Positions 1-12,200 of a stretch of DNA of 64,000 bases are shown in pieces. The notes beneath the pieces are model-generated. The model did not search any database, had not been told where the DNA came from, and was given only the letters and a program-made list of their open reading frames with translations. Positions within the stretch are counted from its first letter, which is position 1. Every line of letters begins with the position of its first letter. Location of the stretch: contig NW_001865053.1 in the NCBI RefSeq assembly GCF_000002865.3, positions 204,840-268,839 of the forward strand, given 5' to 3'. The position numbers were made by a program, and so were the translations under genes. Source of the stretch: Monosiga brevicollis MX1 (Eukaryota > Opisthokonta > Choanoflagellata > Craspedida > Salpingoecidae).

Positions 1-1862
1 ACGGTCACCGTGCCCGCTCGTGCCCATGCGTCGCGTTTGGAACAAGAGCTGCCGCCCGTCACCTTTGCGTCAGCCGACATTGCCCACAACATGGACACCA
101 TGTGTGCTTCCGTCAAGCAGATGGTCCTGGTTTGTACACGTCTCTTCCAGCCCGGGAAAGGGGGGGCTTCGCCTTTTGTCCTTGACCGACCGCCCCTGAC
201 CACCAAGTTTTGCCCAACGCCTCGTTAGAACGAAGTGAACCGTGCCCGGGAGCAGCTGCAGTCTCAATTTGCTGCTCGTGAACAGGCAAGCAATGTCATG
301 CCCTTGTTCTGCGCGTGCAGGTCGTTGAATTCTCACCTTCCCGGGCTCGTCGTTTTCTCCTTTCTACCTACGTCCTGCCACATTAGCTTCTGCGAGCAGA
401 TTTTGAGGCCCGCCTCCGTGAGCAAGAGGGCGAGGTGCGTGTGCTCGTCAAACTATGCCCACGCTTGACCACTCTTTCAGGCGGCCCTTGCTTGTTCCCG
501 ACCCCCGGCATCTTGCCTGGCTTTTTCCTCACGCTGGTCCACTTGGCCGCCAACCTGTGTGCAGCTTGGATCATTGCAGCAATTCTCGCAGACCTACAAC
601 GAGAACATGCAAGGCAAGGAAGCGGTCATTGAAAGTCTGACTCAAGCTCTTGAGAAGGAGCAGGAACGCCGCAGCTTGCAACACAACATGGTTCAATGGA
701 AACTTCAGCTCAGGTTGGTGCGGTGTCGGCTGCAAAGCCTACTCTCGAGGTCCTCGTTCACCCTGACAACACCACGAATCTTTTAGCGAGCGCAAGCGAG
801 AGCACTTTACATCCGTCCTGGCCCGGCGCCATCACGCACGCACCGAGATGATCAAGGTCAGCTGCAGGCCACCGATCGCCTCAAGGAATAAGGCTTGCGC
901 CGGCTTGCCTTGACTCATGGCTCGACCCTGTCTGCCGCGTGCTTGTTCAGGCATTTCGGGGTTGGCGAAGCGTCATCGAAAACAAGTACCGCGACCGCAT
1001 CGATCGCGCCTGCCAAGCGCGCGCAGAAGAAGTGTGCATGCAGCTGCGCCAACATTACGAGGCTCGTCTGCACGAGGTCTGTTGGCGTTGAGCTGGTTTT
1101 TTACTGACTTATCGCGAGCTCGCACCTTGTCGACATCCTAAAGCCTCGAGCCCCTGGCTCCTTTGTATCATGAACCGATCCTACGGCTGTCTAGCCCGTC
1201 TCTCAGCTCTTTTTTGTTTGCAGCGGCGGGTGGAGCTGGAAGCCTTGCATCAAGAGCTTCAAGTGGCCGAAATGCGCAATGCCGCCTTTCAACAGGACGT
1301 CAAGAAAGCCTTTATGCGCGGTTGGTGAATTCTGACCTTGGCTTGACCGTGTCAATCGTCGTTTTCGGCATCTTGATGCACGGCTGACCCGTTGCGATCT
1401 CGCCTTAGGTGTTTCTGCGCTGAACATGGAGGCGCTTGGTGCCTTGCATGGTTCGGGCGAGGGCAATGACGCGTCAGCCCGTGCTCCATCCTACCCCGAG
1501 CGGGAAGAAGAGGCTTGGTTTCACGAGGCCCCGTCCCCTGTCACGCGAGCACCCGCACCCCCTGCGCCGGGTCCGGTTGCCGTACCTGCGGCGGCATCCA
1601 GGTGCGTTGGAGCATAGATCCATGTCCATCAAGCCCGGAGGCCACTGGTGTTATATTTGGTGGTACCCTGTCTCATGTGGTACGGTTGACTGGCTGCTGC
1701 GCAGGCCCCGTCAGGCAGCCGCGTCGGGTGGCAACAAGCATGTGGTGTGTAGCCCGTTGGTTCGCATGGTGTGCACATCGCGCCCCAATTCATTGACCTT
1801 GCTGTCTTGCGCCGCAACAGATTGTGCAACGTCACGCCAAACCCGTCAAGTATGTGGCGTAG
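1..1862 (+). CDS. POC5: Centrosomal protein POC5, 3' part (5' end outside window)
   Basis: POC5 is a centrin-binding protein of the distal centriole lumen, needed for centriole elongation. Readable exons are about 1-129, 229-285, 387-434, 580-713, 787-855, 951-1075, 1224-1320 and 1409 onward. They encode mostly charged helical, coiled-coil sequence. The diagnostic piece spans the exon join at 1320/1409 and reads KKAFMRGVSALNMEAL, which matches the conserved animal POC5 block as I remember it. Just upstream, ERACQ-like and RAEEVCMQLRQHYEARL sequence fits the same family. The 5' end and the centrin-binding repeats lie before the window. The 3' end is uncertain: the frame can stop at 1617, or a last exon near 1821-1862 can add IVQRHAKPVKYVA, which resembles the family C-terminus, but the splice phase does not close cleanly. 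The intron 286-386 appears to use a GC donor. PGM3 converges from the other strand 131 bases away. Confidence 0.78.
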
Positions 1863-1992
1863 AGATTGCAGACGTGAGCACCGGCCTCGCGTGCCATCTT
1901 TCATTGAATTATTGAAGCTGGTCGCCATTGTGCAATTCAGCTTGGCGTTTGCCAGCACTGTCGTGGCAATTCGTCTCCGGCATTGTGTTATT

Positions 1993-4900
1993 TCAGGGGG
2001 CTGGGGCTTGACCAACGCCACCTGCCAACTCGAACACCTTGTTTGCCACTGCGTATGCCAATTTATCTGCGTTTTCCTATCGCCACGGCAAGCCGCGTTG
2101 GGGACAAGAGAAGTCGAGAAGAATTTGAGGGCAAGGCTGTGGGACACATGCCAGGAAGCACACAATTTATCGTACCCGTGTGTCAGCCTCGGCGTAGACG
2201 CGCACCACATCCTCCGTGCCCGACGGACTAAATCGCGGATTGATTGAAACACACAAGCCCGAGAATGGTCAGCTGCATGATCCGTCCAGCTAGAAAGGTG
2301 GAGATAAGAGTGGGATTTATGCAAGACAAACCGAACAAAGGAGCGGCCCTGGGGGGTCTGCTCAACAAGCTCGTTGATGGCATCCTGCAGGCCAGCAGGG
2401 GTGACACAAATGCGTTCTAGAGGACACAGAACGGAGCGTGGCACAATAAGGAGGCGGCTCATCGGCTCTTAAAAGGCGTTCTCAAGCCCAATGAACATGC
2501 GGTCCAACTCATCCACGCACCAGCATCGGTTGTTGTAATGACGGTGCGATCCGCCACCTTCACTTTGAGCTGGCGATTGGGCAGGTCGTTGTACATGGCT
2601 GCCCACTGCTCCGTAGACATGCCCTTGAGCGCCAAGATGGCCTCAACCATCAGGAGATCCGAGATGGCATCCCCCACAGTCTACCCGACAAAACGGCCCG
2701 AGTTTGATGTGAGAATGGCATGCACGGTCTGCCAAATTAGCCGGACAACCGAGCTGACCTGGTTGATGAGTTGCACAAAGTCACCCAACATGGCGCCGGC
2801 CTGGCGGGCACTGTCCGTGGCGTACTCGGCCTTTTCCAAAGTCTTGAGGGCTTTGTCATTGAACAGCACCTGAAGCAAACAGTGGCCGGGTTTATTTCGA
2901 CATTGCAAGGGGTCCACACATGGCGTGAGTAACCCAAGTTTGGACTTTTAGTGTGTTTCATTGCCTTTGTTAGAGAACAGGAAAGCAGCCAATGGAGACA
3001 TACCGTGCCATGTCCATTGGCCTCGAAATACACACCAACACCAAAGTCCAGAGCCTTGTGATGCAAATGCTTGACACCTACCGTTGACCCACAGCGATTG
3101 AGCTGAACCATTGTTTGCCAATGGGGTATTAACTAAGACTAGGCCAGTGTCACGTGGCGGCCCTCGCACAGCATATTGACACCGACCTGTTTTGGCAAAA
3201 GCCACGGGCACCTTGGCTTCGTTCTGCAAGAAGTTTGAGGAGCCACCGTTGGCATACGCAGTCTGCACAACACCCAGGTCCAAACTGAGCCCAGCTGCAG
3301 CGGCGAGCTCGTTGAGATAGCCGGCCGCTAGACTGGCGATGCGATCGCCGTCCTGCCCCGGTCATTAGAAACCGACGTGAGATGCTCAAAACCAGGGCCA
3401 CTGTCACAACCGCATGGCCACACTTTTGAACAGCACACACCAAGAGGCAGAATTGACCGGCCCGCTGAAAGTAGTAGACGAGGCGATCGGCGTCACCATC
3501 AAAAGAAGCGCAGCGCTCATCCCCCTCAAAGGTCATGTTGCTTGGAGCCCCCTGCTGCACTTTGACGTAGTCGGCCCCGCACTAGAAGGTACCACATGTG
3601 ATCTGGCTATCAGGATATGTCGCACACCCGACAACAGCAAAGGCCTCTCGGGAACGCAGCTGCCAACCTTCTCGTTGAGTGGTCCCTCGCCTTGATTGCA
3701 CAGCTCTGCCTGCAAGAGGACAAATGCCGACAAAAGGCAAAAAAAATAAGCCTGCATTTGGTCAAAAAAAAAAAGTTGTAGGCTACTGGCACTGCTCCGC
3801 CAGTCTAATGTGGCTCTTGTGTGCGCGTGTTTACTGAGGAGTGAAGATTTGTCGGGGTGAGCGAGAAGCAAGCCTACCTCGAAAACACCAGCCAGCAAGG
3901 GCAGCAGAGCGGCAAATTTGGGTGCACCGACACCATTGGCACAATCCACCTAGAATGAACATATTTTGAGGCGTTGCGCTTTTGGTACAAGTGAAATGCG
4001 TTTGGCGAGTGGCTCGGAAGCGGACCTTGAGCTTGATGGGCAACGAGACGTTGGCATGGGCCAGCAGTCGCTTGAAAGCGGCAGCATGCTTGGCGTAGTA
4101 GCCTGCCTCTGTCGGCTCGCCAAAGCTGGAATCATTGTGGGCACTGCATCCAAGATGACAAGGCTGGGATGAGCGCAAGGAAGGCCAGGTACCGCATCGA
4201 TCGGGCGTTGTTTGCTGCTGGTGCGAGCCACATACCGAACAAGGTAATGCAGTTGGGGCGTAGTCAGGTTGCCAAAGTCCTCGCAATGGGCTCCAACCGC
4301 CCTGCAAGCCACCAAATTCAAACCGCGTTGCATGATCCAAGGAGATAAGCGCAATCAAGCGAGTTTCTCGAAGCGTCGAGGCAGCTTTTCTGATTCAAGA
4401 GGGGGGGCGGGTGGGGACGTACAAGCAGCCGTCTTTGACGGCTTGAACAAGAGCAGGGCTGCTCTTGCGAGTGTCACTGCCCACCATGACCTTGGCCTGC
4501 TGAGTCATATCCACGCCTTCGCGTTCAGCGATGGACTTTGCAAATCAAGGGGTGGTGGTGCACGAGCACAAAGAGTTTAGGTATACGAAAAAAAAAGACG
4601 TGATGGCGCCATCTGGCCGAGCGTGTGTGACCACGGTGCTGGCCAGGCACAGCGTCGTTGGTGCACGAAAAAGAGTTCAAATGTGCTTTACCTTCAGAGT
4701 GGCTTCCACCTGCTCATCAGCACAGTTGGCGAGCTCAACGGCATGAGCTTCCCAGGAGGCTTGCAGCATCTCGCCCATCGGATCCACCTGCGGCGTGCTG
4801 ATGTGAGCGGGGACTGCTAAAGCACGGCATCAAGGCGACGGAAAGATCCACTAACAAGTTTGGCACCGTTATCTCCCTCGGGGTTGTGCGAAGCTGTAAT

Positions 4901-5136
4901 CATGACACCAATCCATCCTGCGCAATGGACAGGGGTGAGTGGCTGCGAGCCTTTTCGTGAGCAAAAGCTCGAGCACACAAATACGCACGGCTCTCTTGGG
5001 CGCGGGATCGCAAAGCCGCAAGGGCACCCAGGCGAAACATGACGGGGTCCAGGATGTCCGCCGATGTTCGAAAGCCCGCGGTGCCATAAGTGTAGGTCAA
5101 ACCCAGCGAAGGGTGCGCGTTCAAGCCGGCCTGCAT
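1993..5136 (-). CDS. PGM3: Phosphoacetylglucosamine mutase
   Basis: This enzyme interconverts GlcNAc-6-phosphate and GlcNAc-1-phosphate on the cytosolic route to UDP-GlcNAc. About a dozen exons read from the minus strand. In order they show the N-terminal YGTAGFRT block, the catalytic phosphoserine loop [16 protein letters not shown] (about 4855-4920), [19 protein letters not shown], the metal-binding loop [12 protein letters not shown] (about 3470-3510), [14 protein letters not shown], and the C-terminal phosphate-binding motif [16 protein letters not shown] (about 2187-2235). The last exon gives [15 protein letters not shown] and a TGA at 1993-1995. Catalytic Ser, the DGDAD metal aspartates and the RPSGT loop are all present, so the enzyme should be active. 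The start is the first ATG in frame before the TAGFRT block. The Arg of RPSGT is rebuilt across an intron with correct phase. CLINT1 diverges about 1.2 kb away. Confidence 0.93.
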
Positions 5137-6304
5137 CTTGCTGATTGAGCCTGCGCCGTCCACGATGCAAGCATTTTTCGACAAACACATTGCATGGCAT
5201 TGCAAGTCACATTGGCAGAGTGAGTTGATGAAACACATGCTGTGTTTGAAAACAGATGCGTTTGAGAAACCCCACGGCAACAGGAAGCACCGAGGCCAAC
5301 AGCACGCCGCCAAACCACTCATCCGCCCACTGACCCTGATTGTGCCAGAAAAAAAAAAAAAAAAAAAATCCGAAATGCGAAAACAGCAGTCGAACGCAGT
5401 GAAAACACCAGTCTCTCATCAAAGGCGCTACCATTTGAAACGGCTGATTGTTATTCGTTTGGAACAGGTGTTGAGAACACCTTGACAGTGGTTCACTGAA
5501 TGCGTGCCAATGTGCCGATCGCTACAATAACCCCAAAATATGCTACACAAACCCCTAATATAATCTGCAAAAAGACGACTGGATTTACAAGGTGTTTGTT
5601 CATAATAACTACATTAATGTGAAATATACCTGCAAAAAGTCTGTTTAGAACAACGTTTCCCCTCTCTCTGTCTCTGCGTTTTCTTTTCAAAGAAGGTGAG
5701 AGAGACAGACGAGAGAGAGAGAGACAGAGACAGACAGACACACACACACACACAGAAGCTTTTGATGTGTCAGTCGCTCGCTCCGGCCGTTTTGGCAGCG
5801 CCGCCATGTTCTTCTCTGCCTCCCTCTCCCTCTGCCTCTCTGCCTCGCTGTGTCGAGGGTTGTTTGGACTGCATTTGTATCTGGGATAAAGGGGGGGAGT
5901 GTCACTGGGCTTGAGGGCAATGCATTTCTTTTTTTTTTTTCTTCTGGCTTGTGCGTTGTTTTGGATCAACTCACTGAATGGCGGGCCGACGCCAAGAGTT
6001 GCCATCGGCACCCATGTTGGCCGCGGTTGTCTGGCGCACCAACCGTGCCTTTTCTGCCCAGTATCTGATCCCTGGCCACACGCGCCTGGCACGGACGTAG
6101 TCTCATTCTTGGTTTCATTTTCGCCCCGCAACTCGCAGATTGCCGTGTGTGGGCGTCATCTGATACTCTTGGCGGAAGCAACGAGCACCACTGGTTGTTG
6201 TCGACACCAGCTCGGCGCGCAGCAGCTGGGTCCCTTGTCTTTCGTTTGGCACTTGCCCGGACTGAATTTGCGGCATCCCCAAGCGGGATCAAACACCTAC
6301 CATC
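5137..6304. other. Divergent spacer between PGM3 and CLINT1
   Basis: This gene-free stretch must hold both promoters. It contains a poly-A run near 5349-5368, an AT-rich island at about 5510-5650, a mixed GA/CA microsatellite at about 5695-5753, and a T run near 5928-5941. No TATA box or other site could be assigned with confidence. The minus-strand frame at 5493-5630 has a hydrophobic stretch that is discussed as a finding. Confidence 0.6.
5695..5753. repeat. Compound GA / CA microsatellite
   Basis: Alternating GAGAGA and GACAGACA units run into a pure CA run at the right end. A CT-rich stretch lies just to the left, from about 5660. The open frames crossing it are low-complexity translations and not genes. 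Confidence 0.85.
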
Positions 6305-8780
6305 ATGAGCTTTATGGCCAAGGTCAATCAGCTCAAAAACAAGGCGTAAGACCTGCCATCATGCTGCCAGCTCAAACTCTCAGCTTCTTTTCCCACGGCC
6401 AGTTCAACTCACCGACGTCCTTCTTTTGTGGAAATCGATTGACGTCCTTGCCGTTTCGAATGCTTCTAGCGTGGATGTGGCCATGAACTACACCCCAATC
6501 GAGGTCAAAGTTCGTGAAGCCACCAACCCGGACGAAGCCTGGGGTCCCCACGGCACGCTCATGAGCGAGATTGCTCAGGTATACATCCCGCTCGCCCTGC
6601 TTGCTTGCCTCTACCAACCCCAAGTCCCTTGCTGAGTCACACCGCAGCTCGCGCTTGGGCATTCTGAACCCATGCCATCTCATCCAAGACGTGCTGCACA
6701 GGCGACTTACTCCTATGAAGAGTACCCTGAAGCCATGAACATGCTCTGGAAGCGCATTCTGAAGGACCGCGAGGGCAGAAACTGGCGCCGAATTTATAAG
6801 GTACAGGGCCTGCCGACACACCTTTTCTGATTGGCCCCGCCTCTCCCTCATATCTCGCGCATTTGAAACCCCTATCCCTTCTTACCACACGCTGCCCCCA
6901 ACTCTACTTGCACCAGGGCCTGCTGGTTTTGGCACACCTGATCCGAAACGGCAGCAGCCGTGTCATTGATAGTGCCCGCGACCATGTCTATGACCTGCGT
7001 CAGCTCGAGCGCTTTGAATTTCTAGATAAGATGGGCAAGGACCAGGGCATCAATGTCCGCCAAAAGTCCAAGGACCTTTGCGATCTGCTCGCAGATGACG
7101 AGCGTCTCCGAGCTGAACGTCGAACTGCCAAGACCAACCGCAAGCGCTACAAGGGCGTTGCCAATCCCAACTTCCGAGGCTACGATGATGATGATTATCA
7201 CACGGGCGGCTTTGGCGGCGGCCAAGGCGGCCGCAGCCGCTATAAAGACGACGATGCCGACTCAACCGACTCTACTATCCGACACTCCACACAAACTCGC
7301 AGTCGGTTCCGTGATGATGACGAGGACGATGATTCATACGTCGGACCAAGGTTCGCAGACCAAACGATCCCTCGCTTCAATCCGTGTTGGTTGCTCACCT
7401 CTTTGCTCATGATCGTCTTTGTACGCTCGTTTCAGTCAACATTCCAGCTCCCGCCGCCGCGATGCCGAGGATGGTGCTGACGATGATTTTGCGACGCTGC
7501 GCAAAACTGAGGACAAGCCAGCGTCGCAAGCCGACAACGGTGGCCTGATTGACCTCCTGGGCGGTGCTTCTACATCTGCTGCCCCGGCCTCATCTCAAGC
7601 GGCCAACTTTGCCAACTTCAACCCGCGTGCCGGCGGCGATGACGGTAAGGCTTGGTTCGCTAAAGGGACGGCTACTTAAGGAACGAAAAGAGTTGACTGA
7701 AATGAAACAAGAGCGTAAACCTCCTCTAACACCCACATGCATATTCCGCCGCTTAGATTTCGGGGCGTTTGCCGGTGCCGACAGCGGATCTGCCAAGGCT
7801 GGCAATACTGACGACTTTGCTGAGTTTGCTTCGTGCGTTTATTTCTCGATGCCCCACCTACCAGTGATCTAGCATCCTGGTAGCATCTGCTTATTTAACC
7901 TTTTCCTACCGTTGTGCATGTCTTAGGGCCTCCACCTCCTCAGCGGCCCCCGCCGGCTTTGATCTGCTGGGTGCCTCTTCACCCAGTGCCCCAACCTCAG
8001 CGCCTGCCAATTCCTCCGCAGACCTCTTTGGTGCATTTGGCTCGGCACCCCCCGCTTCCGCTCCGGCTGCTGTCAACAATGATCCATTTGCAATGATGAT
8101 GGGTGGCTCAGCCCCTGCTGCCCCCGTTACGTCGTCGGGCTCGGGTGACCTGCTTGCTCCGGTTCGTAAGATTTGCCCGCGCTCGCGACATTTGTGAATG
8201 TTTGCGACGATGCGCCTGCATCAAGTGTTGGACAATAGTCTTACCAGACTTTTTTTCCTTTTCTTATGGTGTCGCTTCTCAGATGCAATCATCCTCAAGC
8301 GCCAGCCAGCCCCCAGCTTCTTCAGCTGCGCCCAAAAAGGCAGCTGGCCCCACCGTCATCGCTGGTGTGACGTTTGATTTGGACAACCTCACAATGGACT
8401 CCAAGAAGCAAGCGCAACAGAGTCGTGCCGCTGCCGCTAGCAACACGAGCGTCTTCGACATGGGGGGCGGTAATGCGGCAGCCAGCACCATGAGTTCTGG
8501 CTATGGCGCGCAGCAAATGGGTCAACGAGGCGGCATGCAGCAGCAGCCCATGATGATGGGTGGCATGCAGCAACCCATGATGATGGGTGGTATGCAGCAG
8601 CAACAGCCCATGATGATGGGCGGCATGATGGGCGGCATGCAGCAGCAACCCATGGCGGGCATGGGTGGCATGGGCATGATGCCACAGCACCAGCAGCAAC
8701 AACAGATGATGGGCATGGGCATGAACTACGGTGGTCAAAACATGTACAACGGCGCCGCCCAAGGTTCTGTCTTCCGATAA
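6305..8780 (+). CDS. CLINT1: Epsin-related clathrin adaptor with ENTH domain (CLINT1/epsinR type)
   Basis: Members bind phosphoinositides, clathrin and AP-1 at the trans-Golgi and endosomes. Exon 1 (MSFMAKVNQLKNKA) starts at 6305. The ENTH domain follows with VAMNYTPIEVKVREATN, WGPHGTLMSEIAQ, LWKRILKDREGRNWRRIYK, GLLVLAHLIRNGSSRV and GKDQGINVRQKSKDL. This is closer to the epsinR subgroup than to epsin 1. After the ENTH domain comes an acidic Asp-rich linker, then short adaptor motifs on separate small exons: GLIDLLGG and GFDLLGA (clathrin-box like), DFGAF, DDFAEF and DLFGAF (gamma-ear binding type), and NNDPF. The last exon encodes a Met/Gln/Gly-rich tail of MMMGGMQQ-type repeats ending VFR at 8778-8780. 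Splice phases agree at the joins I checked. The next gene converges from about 500 bases downstream. Confidence 0.92.
8520..8715 (+). repeat. In-frame Met/Gln/Gly repeat in the CLINT1 tail
   Basis: Imperfect tandem units coding for GMQQQPMMM and GGM blocks lie in the last exon of the CLINT1-like gene. The repeat is coding and keeps frame. It looks like a low-complexity interaction tail; a role in condensation or clathrin binding is only a guess. Confidence 0.8.
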
Positions 8781-9279
8781 GTGCTTTGCCCTGACCTTGG
8801 ACACTTGTGGTCACTTTAGCTGGGTTCTAGCCATGTGCAGTCTCCTTTTGCTGTCTAGTTTTGGACCGAGGTTTGCCGGGTCGCATTCAATCTGCGACTC
8901 CTGCATGTGCTGTTCTTTTGTGCTTGATGCTCTCTTTTGTTTCTAACACCCTCGGCTTTTTTTTTTTCTTTGCCTTGTCTTTCTTCTTCTTGTTTTGCTC
9001 TTCTGGTTTGAGAGGTTGTTGGACTTGTCGCTTTTTGCTCATTGTTGTTTGGCGATTGCTTGAACAAAGCCAAATTGCATGAGTCATCGATTGTTTACTT
9101 GGCATCTCTATTCCTAATTCTCTGGACACGGTCGAGCTCTGTGCCCAGCAAAGCAGTGGCCGCTCCCTGTATTATGTTGGAGGGGGTCTTTTTTTAATGG
9201 TTACAAAAGATAAAAGGTTTTGCTGCAGAAAGTACCAAAATTGTTTGCAAGTGAGCTAGCTACAGAACCAGCGAAGAAG
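8781..9279. other. Convergent spacer, 3' ends of CLINT1 and the next gene
   Basis: T-rich 3' sequence with runs near 8957-8968 and 9189-9195. No gene is seen. The canonical polyadenylation hexamer was not clearly placed. Confidence 0.6.
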
Positions 9280-12200
9280 TCATTGTGACGCAACATCAAC
9301 AAGCTTCTCAAAAGCACTCACCTGTCGTCCAGAAGCCGCTGCTCGCTTGGCGTGGCCATTCTTTGTACTCTTGTTCCGTGACAAGCCGTCTGAATTTGCT
9401 GGCACTGCGCCCGCCTGCGGGGGGATGGCCGGTTTCGAGTTGGCACCCTGCTGTTTGGCAACTGTAGAGTCAGCCGCAAGATGCAACTGCCCCTTGGCCC
9501 CATGCTGTCCGGCTGACCCTGAGTCCGATTTGCCATCCTCTCCAATGCCCGAGTGCGAGCCTGGGCTGGCTGGCGCGATGGACTTATGCTTGGCTTCCAC
9601 ACCGGACGAGCTGTCCAACGCGGGTGAAGTTGCTTTTGGTGAGGACTGTAAAGTCGTCGCTGTGGGGGTGTCACTCGGTGGCAGGGCTGAGATAGAGTCT
9701 GGAGTCAACCCTTGCTGAGGTGGTGCAAGATTTGATGACGCCACATTGGACGTGGCTGTGGTGGTAGCACTTGCATCAGATCCTTGGGTTTGCACTTGGC
9801 CAGGTAGAGCGCCAGCTTGGTCGATCGACGAAGACGCGTCTTGTTTCGGCTGCAAGCCTTCAGCCTCAGCGGAAGAATCCCGTGGTTCTATCGAGGCTTG
9901 AGATTCAAGAGACTCTGCGCACTCTGTGGTGGGCAAATCTGACATAGACGCCGCTCCTTCCGACCCCTTGGGCGTGTCTGCTTGCTTGGGCGGCAAACTC
10001 GTCTCATCAGGCTCTCGCCTCTTTGGTGTGTCTTGCGGAACTGCTGGCGTTGATGGCGTGGTGGGAGCGGGTGATCCATGAAACAGGCTCTGGGCCTTGC
10101 GATCTTTTGCGTGAGATATTCCCGAGCGATTGTATCGAGCCAGGATCAAGGTCAGATTGTCGATGATTCGGTTGATCAACGCAGCTAAACGCACCAAGTC
10201 CACACGCATGGTGTGAACGCTGGGGGACTTGTGGTGGTGCTGGCATAAACAGCGATACAACGCAGACATGTCGTCCTGACCATTGCATGCATGAAAGGGA
10301 TTCACGTGAGAACGCTCAACAGGGAAGCAAAAAGGGTAAGCGGGCGACCGATCACCATGCGCGCCTCGCGCTTGTGAGACGGTGTTAAGCGCAGACCTTG
10401 GCATCGCGGAACCACGGCTCATCCACGACGAGGACATCCAAGGTAGAATAAAGGCTATGGGTGCGATAAGCCACCTGGGTTGAGCGGGTGTCTCGATTGG
10501 CTCGCATCAACGAAACCAAGGCGGCCACCTGTGTCCAACAGTCATGCCATGAGAAAGCAAAAGTTGACCTCTGGCAGCACAGCCATGCAGAGCAAGAATG
10601 GAGAGGCAGACAAGCAAAAGTAGGCACGGACAGTATGCTTGTCTGTTGGTAAATTGAGGGGCTGGTCCTCTTTGCGAAAGACAGCCATGGCAGGCGAGTA
10701 GAGGATTTCAAAGGCCCAGTGGCGTTGCAAAGTTCTATGCGCGTGCTGCATCAGCGAGCGAATATCGAACAAGGGGCAAAGCAACGACCGCCAACTGCAG
10801 TCGTTGAAGCAGGGATGCGGCACGATAGAAAAAGACGAAACGGCAACGTACCGAGCGCGCCCTGTCGGCGCCACCAAGCGCAGCAAAAATGTCATGTTGT
10901 CGTGGTGCTCGGCCACGCCAGCGAGAATGCGAGCCAACTCTCGAAGCTGTTGGAGAGCAATGCAAGAACGTTTCAGGTGAGAGGGCAGGCAGCTTGGACG
11001 CGACACGTCATGAGCCCCCAAGCCCGTGGTGCAAGGGCGATGTAGGCAGGCCAAATCGACTTACCGCTGCCTCAAGCTGCGTGGATTCCAGACGCTGTAA
11101 GAGCGTGCCGATACACGCCATGGCAGCTGGCACTGCGCAATACAAGGCCTTGTCCAGCAACAAACGGTAGATCAAGGCCACCAACGCCTATAGCAAGCAA
11201 ATGCCGGCATTGAGTATGCCTCCTCACGCCAGCACGATGTCTGATTATACTTGGAAAAGCGGGGGTGAAGGAAATGAGACGCAACAGCATGAACATGAGC
11301 ACTTTGAACGCACGCCAACATCCGCCGTGGGCAAAGGTGTCTGATCGGTAGTCAACATGACATCTACGGCTTGGAAAAACTGCGCAGTTGACCAAGATGA
11401 TGAATGGCCAGGTCAGAGCAAGCTTGGTGTGTGATGCGTGAGCGTGTGTGCTTGAAAACATACGGTGGTGACACGAGAAACGGCCTCGTCAACGTCGCTC
11501 TCCTCATCCTGGGTCAGATCGCCCTGCAAAGCGTCCTCGGCAGGCACATCACATGGAACTTCCTTATTGGTCTCTGAGCAACCACTCTGCCGGCATCAAG
11601 TATGCACGTGAGTTTTGTGAGCGTGCAACGGGGGCTGAGCGATGAAAGATGACAATCAGAACGAACCAGTGATGGAATGTTGTCCGGCCGCAGAGCTGGG
11701 CACACCAGACTTTGCAGATCAATCCCTATGATAGCACGCCAAGTGTGATTGACAATGAGGGTGGGTTTAAGGACCTCAACCGACGGGGGTTGGCGGGGGT
11801 GGAGCAAAGGCATGGGGGCGGAACGAACCAAGCGCCGGCAGGAGAGTCCATATCAGGGATATGATCTGCGTCGGTGACTCTTTCTCTGGACCGTCTGGCT
11901 GCTGTTTCTGGGCAAACAAATCAAAACACGTTTTCAAGCGAACATAAGAGCGTCCTGAGATCGAGGCACAAGCGCAGACGGTCAAAGGGAACCGTACTTT
12001 CTGGTTCGCGTGTAAAATCAAAACATCGAGCATGTTGCAGCTTGTGGCACTGTCACCGAGCAAGGCTGATTGGCCAACCCAACCAATCAAAGGCGATGAG
12101 TAAAGCCAAAAACACAGAAATTACATGCAATCACCAGCTTTTGGTTGCAAGTTAACGCACCGAGGCAGAAACACCACTCCAACCAGGTCGGGGGCAGCAC

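Noticed and set aside
1629-2462. 277-residue minus frame at the PGM3 3' end
   Set aside because: Only a short stretch ([20 protein letters not shown]) is real PGM3; the rest reads through introns and past the true stop.
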